The notes: generated by a model from the sequence alone, not told the origin. A stretch of DNA of 64,000 bases from Muricea muricata (GCA_963855995.1 OY979718.1:21754282-21818281); one strand, 5' to 3'; shown: positions 1-11,935, counted from the stretch's first letter. Program-made: numbers and translations.

Positions 1-495
1 CACCTCAAACTCTCTTGTCAATTGCCCGAACTGGTAAGGAATAGATGCCAAGTGTTCCTCTGGTTCAGATGAATCTGATCCTGGTTAATCTAGGTCTTCC
101 ATCTCTTCATCTTCCAATTTAGTCCCTTCAGGCTCACAGTGCGCTCCCTTTGTGCTTGTTTTTCCTACGGTCTTTCGCTTCTTTGGTGACTTTTGATGCT
201 GGTAGTCAGAGAGAGTTAAAAATATGGACGGGTAGTCGGTTTCAGGTTTACCAGGGGCTCGTTTTCCCATTGGGAAATGATTAGAGCAGACAAATGTTTC
301 CGACGCACCTGGCTCAGGATTAAAGTCATCCTTTCTGCTTTTTAAAACCTGCTTCCGGCAAAGTTCTGCGCGATTTTCATCCTTAGGCCATTTGTGAAAG
401 CAAAGAGTTTGGACGTGTGATCTCTTCACTTGTAGATCTGTATAGCGTTGGTCGTTATGACAGTACCCAATCGCACAGCGAGCGTGGCCTGGCAT
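1..495 (-). pseudogene. THAP-domain protein, interrupted by an in-frame stop; runs off window
   Basis: Minus-strand frame starting at the ATG at 495-493 (MPGHARCAIGYC). It shows a C2CH THAP zinc finger: CAIGYC (Cx4C), the conserved tryptophan in FHKWPKDENR, and the CxxH pair in FVCSNHF, followed by an acidic/basic linker ending KLEDEEMEDLD. A TAA stop lies at 87-85, but the same frame continues to the window edge with gene-like sequence (PGSDSSEPEEH, then PYQFGQLTREFEV). The protein therefore probably once continued and the stop is a lesion, or a splice site lies nearby. THAP domains bind DNA and occur both in host factors and at the N-terminus of transposases (P, Kolobok and other families); a transposon-derived THAP protein is likely but the catalytic part lies outside the window. 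An upstream in-frame ATG at 558 is less likely, as the 21 extra residues lie before the finger. Confidence 0.75.
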
Positions 496-1056
496 AACCA
501 GCGCACTTGAAGAACACTTGTAATTCAACGAATAATAAAATTTATAACTATTTTTCACAGCTTATAAAAGCTTTCACCTGCCGAATCTGTTACGTGATAC
601 CGCATAGACCACGTTTTACGGCTATAAAATCACATTAAGGAAGCTTACAAGATATCAAATTACAAATTGTCACCCCATGAGTTCTCCTGCATGATAAATC
701 TTCACGCGCCACTAAAATTTTAACCATTTTTGCGTTTGGTCTCGAAGCAATCCACGCTAGCTCACTTTTACGCCGAGGGATAAATAGCTCGAAAACGCTT
801 CTAAAAATAACCATGTTTCAAAAGTTGCTGGCCGTTGATTGAAATGAAATTTCGTCCATAGGTCAGAAAAAACCCAGTATTTCGTTAGAATTGTTAAAAT
901 TGATTGATTATTCTCAAACTTTTTTAAGAAATTGAAGAATATATGCAAATGAATTTTTCTCACTCCTATATGGAAATTATATGGAAATGGCGTTAGCCGC
1001 GCACTCGGTCCCAATGTTTTTGCACCCCCTGGCTTATGGCGTCGGAAAGTCGGAAA
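496..1056. other. No gene seen
   Basis: AT-rich sequence between the THAP frame and the TIR element. Only short unsupported frames are present. The last bases form a tandem gtcggaaa repeat (1041-1056), the second copy of which became the target duplication of the next element. Confidence 0.5.
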
Positions 1057-1985
1057 CAGTGAACTCTAATACAACTGGAACGATAACTTGGCCGCCATCT
1101 TTGAAGCCAAATTGAAGGCCGCCATGTACGTCACGCCGCGAAAATATGACCTATTTTCAAAAGCTCTTTTCGACCCTTTAACTTCGTGTTTTAGAGCCAG
1201 TTAGGTGCTAAATATTTTCTAGATAGATTGAAATTTCATCTACCTCAACTTTCTAGGACGTCCAGTGAGGTTTTAAAATATTTTTTGGCTGCTAAAAATG
1301 AAAAACAGTTTCGGCGAAAACTTTGTCACGAAATATATTTTTTAAACAACTGTTACCTCTCGAGTTTTAACAGTTAGATGGAAGAGGCTGCCAAGAACTA
1401 TCCGTAACCGAAGTTTAAAGCTTTAAAACTAATGCTATCTGACGAAAAATGTTAGTTTTGTACGTATTTTTAAATCAACCATACAAATACACCACTTTGA
1501 AAACCTCGATTTACTCACGTTTTAGAAGAGCTGCAGCAAAAACCAAAAGCTCAAAATAAACAACGATACCTGGACTTTAGCACAAGATAAGTTTTGGAAG
1601 AGTTGACATGTTTTAAAGCAATATATTCTTGAGTTGAAGAGCGTAGTTTGCTTCGTAGTTTGCTTCGGCACGTTGAAACTTTCGTCATTTTCCAGAGTAA
1701 AAAACTGATAGCCCTCAATTTTTTCCGTAACCAAGTGTAGAACAGTCAGGACTATCCAGAAAACCAGGATCGAATCTTTAAAATTGAAGTCTTGCGATAA
1801 AAATTCTCATTTTTCAAGCATATTTTCGCTCAAAAACAAACTTTTCACTCCTCGTAAATTTCCCCAGTCCTTTCGAACAAGCCATTTTCCCCGCGCGGTT
1901 CCCGCCTTTTGCTTCAAATTTGGCTTCATCCAATCATAGGACGAAAACATAGGAGTTATCGTTCCAGTTGTATTAGAGTTCACTG
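1057..1985. mobile_element. 929-bp non-autonomous TIR transposon with 8-bp TSD
   Basis: Perfect 32-bp terminal inverted repeats: the left starts CAGTGAACTCTAATACAACT (1057-1088), the right is its reverse complement (1954-1985). The element is flanked by the direct repeat GTCGGAAA (1049-1056 and 1986-1993). Inside the TIRs a further near-match (gaagccaaa..tgaag) extends the symmetry. An 8-bp duplication with a CAGTG start fits hAT or P-like families. No transposase-like frame is present, so it would be mobilised in trans. Confidence 0.8.
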
Positions 1986-3015
1986 GTCGGAAACCTTGAA
2001 GTCCCCTATTGTCCCCCGCTTCTCGAAGTGCTACGTCATTTCCACGCGCCACGCGAATTGCTCTGGTAAGTGCCGGTCGCCGAATTCGCTGATAAATAGA
2101 TAGGAAAAACGCGTTCGAAGGACGAAAAATTGATTTTTTAAAAAACTGGCGAATCCAATCCTCATCATTGGACTAAATTATTTGACATTATAGGTAAGTT
2201 GTTTAAAATATTTGGTTTTATTGTGTATTGGTTCGTAGATTTTCAAAAAAAATGCGACTGCTTCTTATAACTTGGGACTTGTTATGTATGACTTTAGCCA
2301 ATTCTGCATACTAAACTCACACGTTTAGAAGACTGTCTAGTTTTTGCGATACGTTAGTTTCAAACTTTATTTATTTCAAAACTCATGTTTCTCAGGATCA
2401 CTAAATTTTGAGATAAACTTTACAACAGCATGCATGAAACAGAAAAAAAATTGCCTAGAGCTAGGTGGCAACTAAATCTATGACTTCCCATGTTTAAAAA
2501 GTATTCTTGCATAAAAATGGTGCAGTCATGGTGGTTGCAATAGGGAGCTTTAGATTTGACTACGGCTACGGCTACGGCTACGACTACGAGATTCGTCATT
2601 TTTGCGCCAAGCGCACGCCATATGCTGACGCCATCTCGTACTGACGAGAAAAAGTCGTAGCCGTCGCTCATCTGAGTACGACATTTTGCAGAAATCTCGT
2701 AGTCCTCGCTACGACTTTTTAAATACTTTTGAAAGTTGGTTTACGTTTGCTTTTCTTCGAAAATTATCTGTAGAAATACTTGTCATATCCTTAGCGTTTA
2801 TGTGGAGTCTTTTTTCAAGCAATAGCGTAAATTATAACGGGAAATTTTGAGCTGCAGTTTGTTGCTTGATTAGCTATCAAGGATACATGATATATCAACA
2901 AACATGAGCGAACTACACACTGAGCTATACTATATGGAACTACACTGCGAAATTCTAGCTAGCAATTTTTGTACTTATGTGTCATATTTAGATTTGTGAT
3001 TTTTTATGTTCTTAA

Positions 3016-6000
3016 GGTGGTTGACTACCCTAAAGTTGGCAGCAAAATTTAATTTTTTGAAAAATTTTTTTTTGCTATTCTTAGCTTCTCTGGTTATTAT
3101 ACTTTGACCCTCTTAACTTTTTTTCTTAGTTTTTTAAAGCATTTTCCGAAAAAATGCGTTTTTCTGAAAGGATGTCATATAAATATGCATAGCAACCGTT
3201 TGTGACTGTTTGTTTATTTTGGTTGCTATGGGTTTTTTGCCCCTAAAATGTATGATTTTACCCCACAACTTTTTTACCTACCCTCTCTTTGTGCCTGCAA
3301 GTTAAATAATGCCTGATTGTAGGTTAAAAATACGATTTGTTCACGTTTATTCACGATATTTCACGAAGCTTGTTTTCCCGAAGCTGTATTCGAAGTAAAC
3401 AAATTCTCAAACAATCTCTCTCAATCGAGTCTTTTAAACAGCGTTTTTAAGTATTTTTTTTACATAACTATGGCGAGAGAGTACAGAAGAAAGAAGGGCT
3501 CTGTTAAGAAAAGAAAAAGGAGAGGTTTTTTTGGTGTAAGACCGCAGGAAAAAGCTGGCGAAATGAGAAATACCTCAATACCTCCGAACGGGAATCATGG
3601 CAGTTCGCACGTTTCAAACGAAATTCCTATGCCAATTTTAAACCCTACTGACGAAAGTATATCAAGTAAGAAGCTACTAAATAGTTCCTTTGAAATGTTT
3701 GAGTCAAAATGTGGGCCTTTAACTCGCAAACAAGCTAGAAAGGTTGGTCTGGGATCGACACCAGACGTTGAAATGGCAAAGGGATTCAAGCTTCAAGATG
3801 CCACACTTTTGAATGACTGCATTTCTACAGCAGCAATTTGTAGCTCCTGCCGTAAACCTAACTCGAAGCTCGAACTTTACCAGAATAACTGTGCAAGAGA
3901 AGGTTTGTCTGAATCCCTATTCTTGAAGTGCTCAGCCTGCAAAGTAGTGACTCAGTTGTCAACAAGTAAACGACTTGGTGGCAGAGGTGGTGGGTCACAT
4001 GAAGTAAACCGCAGAGCAGTGTTGGCATCGGGTAAATTGGGACATGCTGGACTATCCCAGTTTTGTGGGGTTATGAACTTACCCCCACCAATGGCTAAGG
4101 AGGCATACCAAAACCATCTCATTCAAATTGAAAAGGCCACCAAGAGCAATGCAGAAGAGGTAATGAAAGATGCGGCCAAGAGATTACGGGACAAGGTTTC
4201 AATCGAACACCCAAATGACATTGAAATGGATGGCGAGGAGCTGATAGCAAATGTCGCAGTAACCGTTGATGGCACCTGGCAGAAAAGGGGACACTCCTCC
4301 AAAATAGGAGTTGTATTTGTCATTTCTGTATTGACTGGTGAAATCCTGGATTATGAGGTAAAATCACTCTTTTGTCATGAATGTAAAGCCCATGGTAGTC
4401 ACGACCAAGATAGCGTGAAGTACAAAGAGTGGAAAAAGGCTCATGAGAAGAACTGTGAGGTCAACCATCAAGGTTCTTCTGAGGAGATGGAAGCTGTATC
4501 AGCTGTTGACATTTTCACCAGGAGCATTGAAACCAGAAACTTAAAATACACTACCTTTGTCGGTGATGGGGATAGTAGCAGTTTCGGACGGGTGAAGGAA
4601 GCATTAGAGAAGAAATTTGGGGAGAGATATGTTGTTAAAAAAGAAGAATGTGTTGGACATGTCCAAAAGAGACTTGGGACAGCATTAAGAAAATATAAAA
4701 ATGATAAAAAGGGACAAAAACTTTCAGATGGAAAAGGAGTTGGTGGAAGGGGACGACTAACAGACAAGGTCGTTGATAAGATGCAAAATTATTATGGGAA
4801 AGCAATTCGAGGAAATAAAGGAGATTTAGAAGGAATGAAAAAGTCAATCAATGCAATCCAACACCACATGATAAAGAGTGACAAGAAATCTTTGGAGGAG
4901 CAACATCAATATTGTCCACAATCTGGGGACACGTGGTGCAAATATTGGAAGGACAAACATGATCATACTAGTTTGTATAACGAAGATAATCGATTGCCAG
5001 TGGTATTTATGGCAGAACTTGATCCTATATTTGCAAGGCTCTCACAAGATAAGCTCCTGATAAGGTGCTTGAAAGGGATTACACAGAACCAGAATGAGGC
5101 AGCAAATGGGTTACTCTGGTCAAAGTGCCCAAAAACAAAGTTTTGCGGAGCCAGAAGAGTCCGTATAGCAGCATGTGAAACAATTGCTGCTTTTAACACT
5201 GGTGCTGCCAGTAAAGCAGTGGTATTGGATCTTTGTGGTGTCACTCCTGGTGCCCAAACAATGAGTGCCCTTAGGAAGCAAGATGATGTTAGAATAAAGA
5301 ATGCGGCAAAGAAAATAAGTGAAAAGTATCGAAAGAAAAGACAAAAGCTTCGATCCGAGAAGAAAGATAAATCTGACAAGAAGTCTTACCAACCTGGAGG
5401 ATTTGGTCTTAGTGCCAAGCCTATTAATGATACTGAAACCAAGAAGAAGAAAAAGAAGACAGCACCAAAAAAGAACAATGAACAGCCTGAAATTAGATTT
5501 GTTATGCCCACCTATGAAGTAGTTGCCAAAAGGAAAAGGAAGTGACACTGGGTTTGGTCAATATCTCTGATTTATAGCAGCATAGAGGAGGGTAGGGAAC
5601 TATATTTATCCTATGTGTTTTAGCATATATATGATTGATAACACAAACAGCAATTTTTTAGACTTTGGAGGCCTGGTATGGGGAGGAACGTTTTTAAAAC
5701 GTTAGTCTATCTTTAAACTCAATTTTCTTAAAACGATAGTTATTGCAATAGTCAATTTTGTGAAATGTCTAAAATAAAGAGGATTTAATATTTTCTCTTC
5801 ATTTTTGGACTGTAGGTGTATCTTATTAAGTTTTATGGGTTAAGTAGACAATTTTTCAAAATAGGCGGTTTCACATTAGTTACCATGGAAACAGTGTTTT
5901 TTCAGGTTTCGGACATAACAGTTTGGCGAAATGGAATTCTGTCTACTTAACCCATACATTAGGTCATAGGAAGTGTCCATACAAAATTTGGAGTTAGTAT

Positions 6001-6219
6001 CTCTTTTCCTTCTGGAGATATTGTTTGCACAAGCCTTTGTATATATCGTGCTTTTTTGTTGTTACCATGGAGACCATAAAGTATTGTTCAACTAAAGCAG
6101 TCTGAAAATGTGTATATTTGTTACATCTAGCTTTGTGCCAAATTTTATGATGATATATTAAATTGCTATGAAACTAGAGCAAAAATACTGTTTTTGGCAA
6201 TTAAGGTTAGACAACCACC
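3016..6219 (+). mobile_element. Kolobok-like DNA transposon with TTAA target duplication
   Basis: Terminal inverted repeats GGTGGTTGACTACCCTAA (3016 onward) and the reverse complement of GGTGGTTGTCTAACCTTAA (ending 6219) are each bordered by TTAA (3012-3015 and 6220-6223). The 3204-bp element contains one long intact reading frame (3470-5545), a 3' AATAAA at about 5774, and non-coding ends. TTAA duplication is known for Kolobok and piggyBac; the encoded protein is not piggyBac-like. The element lies inside another TIR element and is therefore the younger of the two. Confidence 0.85.
3470..5545 (+). CDS. Kolobok/Mutator-like DDE transposase, intact
   Basis: Uninterrupted 691-residue protein predicted to cut and integrate the surrounding TTAA-flanked transposon. 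A lysine/arginine-rich N-terminus (YRRKKGSVKKRKRRG) is a likely nuclear localisation signal. CxxC pairs at residues 124/127 and 154/157 look like a zinc ribbon. The RNase-H-like core has a first acidic residue at D267 in VDGTWQKRGH, a GDGDSSS motif at 365-371 for the second Asp, a C-x2-H pair at 394/397 (ECVGHVQKR), and a probable catalytic Glu at 543 in QNQNEAANG. The C-terminus is a lysine-rich tail. The DGTWQKRGH signature and the C/H pair are typical of Mutator-like/Kolobok transposases of invertebrates. The ATG at 3470 follows a stop-rich AT leader and is the first Met. No frameshift or stop was seen, so recent activity is possible. Confidence 0.85.
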   Translation: MAREYRRKKGSVKKRKRRGFFGVRPQEKAGEMRNTSIPPNGNHGSSHVSNEIPMPILNPTDESISSKKLLNSSFEMFESKCGPLTRKQARKVGLGSTPDVEMAKGFKLQDATLLNDCISTAAICSSCRKPNSKLELYQNNCAREGLSESLFLKCSACKVVTQLSTSKRLGGRGGGSHEVNRRAVLASGKLGHAGLSQFCGVMNLPPPMAKEAYQNHLIQIEKATKSNAEEVMKDAAKRLRDKVSIEHPNDIEMDGEELIANVAVTVDGTWQKRGHSSKIGVVFVISVLTGEILDYEVKSLFCHECKAHGSHDQDSVKYKEWKKAHEKNCEVNHQGSSEEMEAVSAVDIFTRSIETRNLKYTTFVGDGDSSSFGRVKEALEKKFGERYVVKKEECVGHVQKRLGTALRKYKNDKKGQKLSDGKGVGGRGRLTDKVVDKMQNYYGKAIRGNKGDLEGMKKSINAIQHHMIKSDKKSLEEQHQYCPQSGDTWCKYWKDKHDHTSLYNEDNRLPVVFMAELDPIFARLSQDKLLIRCLKGITQNQNEAANGLLWSKCPKTKFCGARRVRIAACETIAAFNTGAASKAVVLDLCGVTPGAQTMSALRKQDDVRIKNAAKKISEKYRKKRQKLRSEKKDKSDKKSYQPGGFGLSAKPINDTETKKKKKKTAPKKNNEQPEIRFVMPTYEVVAKRKRK

Positions 6220-6841
6220 TTAACAATATATTCTTGAATATATGACTAATATAATTGTAGTTGCAACCTCGTTATAAATATTATCTGGTTTGTTTTTTTT
6301 TATTCAGCACTTACTTCTTTGTTTTTTTTTATTCTGCACTTACTTGCACTTAGTTCGTGCACTGTTCTTTGCATAAAGAGCTAACCTAGTAGAGAGAGTT
6401 ATGGACTAAATAAAAATTAATTTACGGAAAGTTCCTTTCTCGTTGCCTGTTTTTCTTCTGAATAAAGTTCGAACAGAAACGAGAACGACTACGACTTCTG
6501 CGCACGCCATCAAACCTCGTAGTCGTAGCCGTAGCCGTAGTCAAATCTAAAGCTCCTTAGTATCACCAGGAGAAGCCCCCATTTGTCACATACTATGTCT
6601 GCAAATGTATTATTGTACTGTGCTTAAATAATTAAATTAGGGCCTCATGTTTATATGGCCTGAGCTGGCTTGCCAGTAGTGCAATCTTAGTTTTATAATT
6701 ATAATTCTTTAATATGCCACACAAATTCTTTTGTATCATAGGAGTTTTTTATCTTTTGTTAGCTTTGAACTCAAGGTTATATTGCCAAGTAACAAAGTGA
6801 TGGACAAAAGAAAATCTAGCATATACTCTAGTTATGTTTAA

Positions 6842-9800
6842 CAGGGTTCGTAGCGGTCTTTGAAATCCTTGAAAGTCTTTGGATCTAAATATAGGTCTTT
6901 AAGTCTTTGAAAAGTCTTTGAAATTTAGAAAAAAGCAGGGAAATTCTTTAAAAGTCTTTAAATTCATAAGTGAAAACTAAAATAAATCATGCGCTAGAAT
7001 TTTAACATTATTTTATCGAGAAGATATGGGAGCGAGGGTAAACTGCATCAAGAGTCACAATCGCATTTTTCCGACAATAAAAGCGGCATTTTGCTAAATT
7101 TGCGCATTTTCATGATTTGGTGGGATATTGACGAGATAAAAATGTCGACTAATTCAATATCTAAAAAAAATCGAAAAGCATGGCAGAAGTATAAAAAATG
7201 GCGGTAAATGCTAGTATATAAATACTCAATACAATAGTCTATTAAAATATGCCAGGAAAATGCAAATTTCGGCATGAATGGTTGACTGAACCCCATTTTA
7301 AAGAATGGCTTGGACAAGCGTCGAAAAATACAGAGGCAAAATGCAACGTTTGTATGTCAATAATCGATATTTCTTCGATGGGAATTGGCGCTTTGAAAAG
7401 CCACATGAAAGGAAAAAGACACGAGAAAGCTCTGGAATCTCGAAAATCAGTATTGCCATTAGCGTAGTTAGTTCAGCCAAGTATTGACACAGTTAATGTT
7501 AATAGTGATCAAAGGTAAATACTTTTTAATTTTATATTGTCAAGTCTCAGACTTTCAGCTACAATGAGGAGGTGCTAGCCAGGGTGATACTCAAATCATG
7601 GTTAATTTAATAATGGGTAACACTAGGGGGGGGGGGGTGCGGTCCCGAAACTTGGGTCATAGCTTGCCACTGTTCCCAGCTGTGTGACAAATGTTGTTAA
7701 TGATTTTACAACCATAAAGCTTTGATAGGCTTATAATTATAGTAAATCTGTATTAAATATGGATAAAAATTTTGTGTCTTTCAGTGGTTCAGTACTTCAT
7801 CCTCCACAGCCACATCACCAGACCTCTGTGGAAGCATATTCTAGTAAACATGTTGTCAAGTCAGAGACAATGTGGGTACTAAAAACAGTAACAAGTCATT
7901 ATTCCTACAAGTCTAATGAAAATGTTAAGGAGCTCTTTAAATATATGTTCCCAGATTCTGCCATTGCACAGCATTTCACTATGAGTGAAAGCAAATCATC
8001 ATATATTGCCTGCCATGGGATTTATCCCTATTTCAAAGCAGAATTCAAGCAAAAAATGGGGAATGAGCCATATGTCTTGCTTTTCGATGAATCATTAAAT
8101 AAACCTACACAGAAGCAGCAACTAGATATTCATGTTAGGACATGGAAGCATGACCATGTTGCATCAAGATACTATGGTTCATCTTTTATTGGGCATGCAA
8201 CAGCTGCAGACATGCTAACCTCATTCAAAGAAGATTTTGACCTGAACTTAGTCAATATTTTCCAGCTTTCAATGGATGGGCCTAATGTTAATTGGGCCTT
8301 TTATGATCTTCTGCAACAAGACATTTCATCAGAAACTGCAATGAGTGCTTCCTTATTAAACTTGGGTAGCTGTGGCCTTCATGTTATGCACAATGCATTT
8401 AAAAGTGGTGTCACAGCATCGACTTGGGAAACAAGCTCTGTATTAAGTAGTGCCTACTACTTATTTAAAGATGCTCCAGCCAGGCGAGAAGACTTTATAA
8501 CAACAACTGGTAGCTTCGTCTTTCCTTTGAAGTTCTGTGGTCATAGGTGCGTATGCATTATAGTGTTATAATATTGCTTATTTTAAGAGCATGCATGGTA
8601 GCAGCGTAGTATGTCAATTATCTGTTATTCTAATTATAATGAGAATGGTAAATTCAATAATTTTTTTTTAAATAGATGGCTGGAGAATGTTCCAGTTGCT
8701 AAACGTGCTCTGGATATTTGGCCTAACCTGTGTAAATTTGTTGAAGAAATGTCAAAAAAACCGAAGTCAAAACAACCAACGTGCAAGTCATACAATTCAG
8801 TGAAGCATGCAACATGTGATCCTATATTTCCTTTGCAATTGCACAGCTTTAATTCTATTGCCCAGCATCTGCAGCCGTTCCTGCAACTATACCAGACTGA
8901 CAAGCCCATGCTACCATTTTTGGCAGATGATATGCACATAATGCTCAAGGCATTGATGAAACGGTTTTTGAAGAGCGAGATACTAAAGGGTGCAGATTCA
9001 CTTGTAAAGTTGGTCAAACTGGATGTGAAAGCGCATGAAAACCATTTGTCACATTCAAAAATTGATGTGGGATTTGCTGCCGATAAGAAATTGAAGGAGC
9101 TATATGCTAGCAAGAAAATTAATGATAGGCAGATCTTACAGTACAGAGTAGAGGTTAAGGATTTTCTTGTAGCAGTAGTCTCAAAGATTCTAGAGAAGTC
9201 TCCTGCGAAATATTCCATTGTGCGAAATCTTCGGTGTTTAAAGCCCTCAGTAATGGCAGATAAACCTGACGAAGCAAAGAAAATGTTTCGACGCGTCCTC
9301 AGTTCACTCAATCATGTTAACCAAGTTACTGATCAAAAGTGTGATGCAATTGCCAATCAATTTGATGAATTCATTGATACTGTCGTTCCAGGCTTATTAT
9401 CTCAGTTTAATGAATTTGATAAGACTAAGGATCGCCTAGATACACTGCTCTACTCTCACTTATCACCCAAGAAAGAATTTGCGAGTCTTTGGTCTGTCAT
9501 TTCTAAGTTGCTGTTGTTGTCACATGGGCAGGCAACAGTGGAGAGGGGATTTTCAATAAATCGTCAAGTGGAAGTGGAGAATTTGGCTGACGAATCATAT
9601 ACCGCCCTTCGCTTTATCATCGACACTGTAAACGCCCTTGGGGGAAATGTTTTAGATGTGCCTATGACTCCTGAGCTAATGTCTTCAGTCCAGGGCGCTC
9701 ACCGACGCTATAAGTCCTGTTTGGAGAAGAAGCAGAAAGAGCGAGTGAATGAAGAAAGAGTCCTCAAACGCAAGAGAGAAGAGGAGGCGATCGATGTCCT

Positions 9801-10320
9801 TAAGAAAAAGAAGAAGATGTTAGAAGATGACATTAAGAGTTTGAACACGGCGTCAGATGATCTTGCGACAAAGGCAACGAAATGTGTTAAAAGTGATGAA
9901 ATGAGAGCATTACTGAACAAGTCAGTCAGTTTTAGAAATACAGTAAAGGAGAAACAAACTGAACTTGACAAGTTGGCAGTTGAAATTAGCGACTTTAGCA
10001 AGAAGAAATGAAAATCTGTACTATAAATCGTACGTTTAATGAACAAAAGCTTATTGGGTTTTTAATGTGTGAACAAACTTTATACTGTACTTTGTTCATA
10101 AAGTTTTTGTAATACGTTGTCTTTAAGTTTGAATTAAACAAAATTAAATAAATGCAGTACAATCAAAGTAACATGCTTAGGCTAGCTCGAGAAACGCCAT
10201 TGTTTTTAACACTTGTTGTCAAATTGGTCTCTCAAAGGTCTTTGAAAAGTCTGTGAAACTAGGTACACAAAGTATTTGAAAGTCTTTGGATTATTTGGGT
10301 CTTTGAAACTACGAACCCTG
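6842..10320 (+). mobile_element. hAT transposon (5-bp TSD) with three-exon transposase
   Basis: Short TIRs CAGGGTTCGTAG at 6842 and its complement ending at 10320 are bordered by TTTAA (6837-6841 and 10321-10325). Just inside both ends lie clusters of a GTCTTTGAAA-type word in the same orientation on the plus strand, which look like subterminal transposase-binding repeats. The element carries a spliced transposase gene ending at 10011 with AATAAA at about 10147. A 5-bp duplication is known for one hAT subgroup; most hATs make 8 bp. Confidence 0.85.
7249..10011 (+). pseudogene. hAT-family transposase, three exons, one in-frame stop
   Basis: Exons 7249-7514, 7785-8546 and 8676-10011 join in phase. 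Intron 1 runs from donor caaag|gtaaat to acceptor ctttcag; intron 2 from catag|gtgcgt to aaatag, rebuilding CGHRWLENVPVAKRAL, a typical hAT core junction. Exon 1 encodes a BED-like zinc finger (CNVC...HMKGKRH). Exon 2 carries the catalytic-core region including LLFDESLN and MDGPNVNWAF. Exon 3 carries the C-terminal hATC dimerisation motif SHGQATVERGFSINRQV followed by a long lysine-rich coiled-coil tail. A TAG at 7465-7467 interrupts exon 1 while the frame stays open and protein-like up to the donor. Unless that stop is skipped, the copy cannot make the BED-fused protein. Confidence 0.85.
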
Positions 10321-11935
10321 TTTAATATTATTGTACTACTGTACATATGTAAATATACATATTCAGTATAAGAGAAATGCTATACAGCTACACTTCTGGT
10401 ACTTTTAAGTTATAATTGTATTACTCAAGTAAACAATCAAAAATGGTATACCCTGTAGGCTGCAGGTAATAATTGTTTTGAAGGTTAGGCTTTAAATTAT
10501 GTGATCAGTTGTATTTTTCAGAACCAATAGTCAAACCAGTAATTTTTAAGTTACCATTAATTTACCAGCATGAAGAAAGATACACACACATAATCATAAA
10601 TCAATGATTTAGTAGAATATGTAATAAAATAATCTACAAACAGCCCAGCTTGCAGTTTGTTTAGTTAACAATTTGTTGCATTGTTGCAGCTAGGTATAAT
10701 GCCACAAGATGTTACAGAACTGCACAACCTGCAAGCCTTGATGACATTGTCCTTGATCTTAGAAATTTTTTGTCTACTGAACTAGAGATGTTCACTAAGG
10801 ATATGTCATACAGCTATACACTTTGATTTAAACAATAGTGCAAAGTTTGTTCTTTGAATTTTTTTAATACCGAGAGCAGAAGCAAGACCATTCAGGGTCT
10901 GTATTCTTGTAATTTCTGCAGCTGCCATATAGATGGATTGCTTTTGAATGTTGTTCATCTGCATGCAGGTATTCATAAATGCCATTTAAGACAGTCCACA
11001 AGCTAAATTTCACAGGCTAAATTCTGAGACAAGTCTACAGGCTAGATTCTGAGAGAAAATAAATATTTCAAGCAAGCTACATATGTTACAGAATAAAATC
11101 TATACACCTATCACATCATTCAATGATGACCATTCAACAAATGCATGGGAAGGATGTCAAAAATTCAATAAAGACTTTCTGTATGACATTTTCCTGAACC
11201 TACACAAATTTATTGGAATGGGTTATACCTTTGTTTTCTGACATAAAACACTTTGTTCTCGTTTGAATTTTAAAAAATTGCTAGTATTAATGACAGGAAA
11301 TATTGGTGAAACAAGTGGGTCAGAACTGATAACAACCACTTTACCAGTCAGGACAGACAGGGGCAAAAACGAAAAACAGCGCAATAAAATTGTTTTAGGG
11401 CTAATGGTAAGTGGTCTTTTGTGCCGTAAACGTAGAATTAAAGTCCGTGCACTGGCTTTTTAAGGCAAATACAAGAAAGCTTCTTTGTAAAATATGAAAT
11501 TATGTAAGTGAGTCTTGTCTGTTTCGTTTTCGTGCTAAAATGCTTAAACAACAGCCATTCACCTTTTTAGTTTTGAGAATCTACGGTACTGCACAAACAC
11601 AACACTAATTTCAAGGAGATTCTGATGTTTTTAGTGTTTCGTAAGTTAGTCTATTCGAAGCATTCTTTTTACAATTACAAAAAGTTCACCCCTCGCACCT
11701 TGTTTTCCGGTTTTGTGGCAGTCCAATTGGTATTTTTGAAGCCATTAGTCGTTTAAAATATCGAGTTTTGTACGTTTTCAAAAAAATGAGCGCAACAAAC
11801 AAATCGACCATATATTTTCTTTAAAATCGCAGTTTTTCTGCGGAATTTTTGTATTTTCCTATCTAATTCAATATAAAAATTTCGCTGTGCACTTACCAGA
11901 GGTTGGCGCATGCGCAGTATGGGGCAGATCACACG
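10321..11935. other. No gene seen
   Basis: AT-rich sequence with scattered short frames lacking motifs or convincing splice context. A 66-codon frame at 11263-11463 has no recognisable features and no support. Confidence 0.4.

Larger units (their letters stand above)
2541..6559. mobile_element. Older TIR element split by a Kolobok-type insertion
   Basis: The left end (from about 2541) reads rGGAGCTTTAGATTTGACTAC followed by four-fold GGCTAC-type hexamers and CGACTACGAG. The right end (to about 6559) is its reverse complement with one fewer GGCTAC unit. Subtracting the nested element at 3016-6219 and one TTAA leaves roughly 0.8 kb without coding sequence, so this is a MITE-like non-autonomous element. 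Additional CGTAGTCGTAG-type words recur subterminally. No clear target duplication was found, so the exact ends and superfamily are uncertain. Confidence 0.7.

Noticed and set aside
1909-2103. Plus frame ending at a gtaagtg donor-like site (about 2064)
   Set aside because: It begins within the TIR of the 929-bp element and shows no protein-like composition.
4963-5548. Minus-strand frames of 138-142 codons
   Set aside because: Lie entirely over the intact Kolobok-type transposase in antisense.
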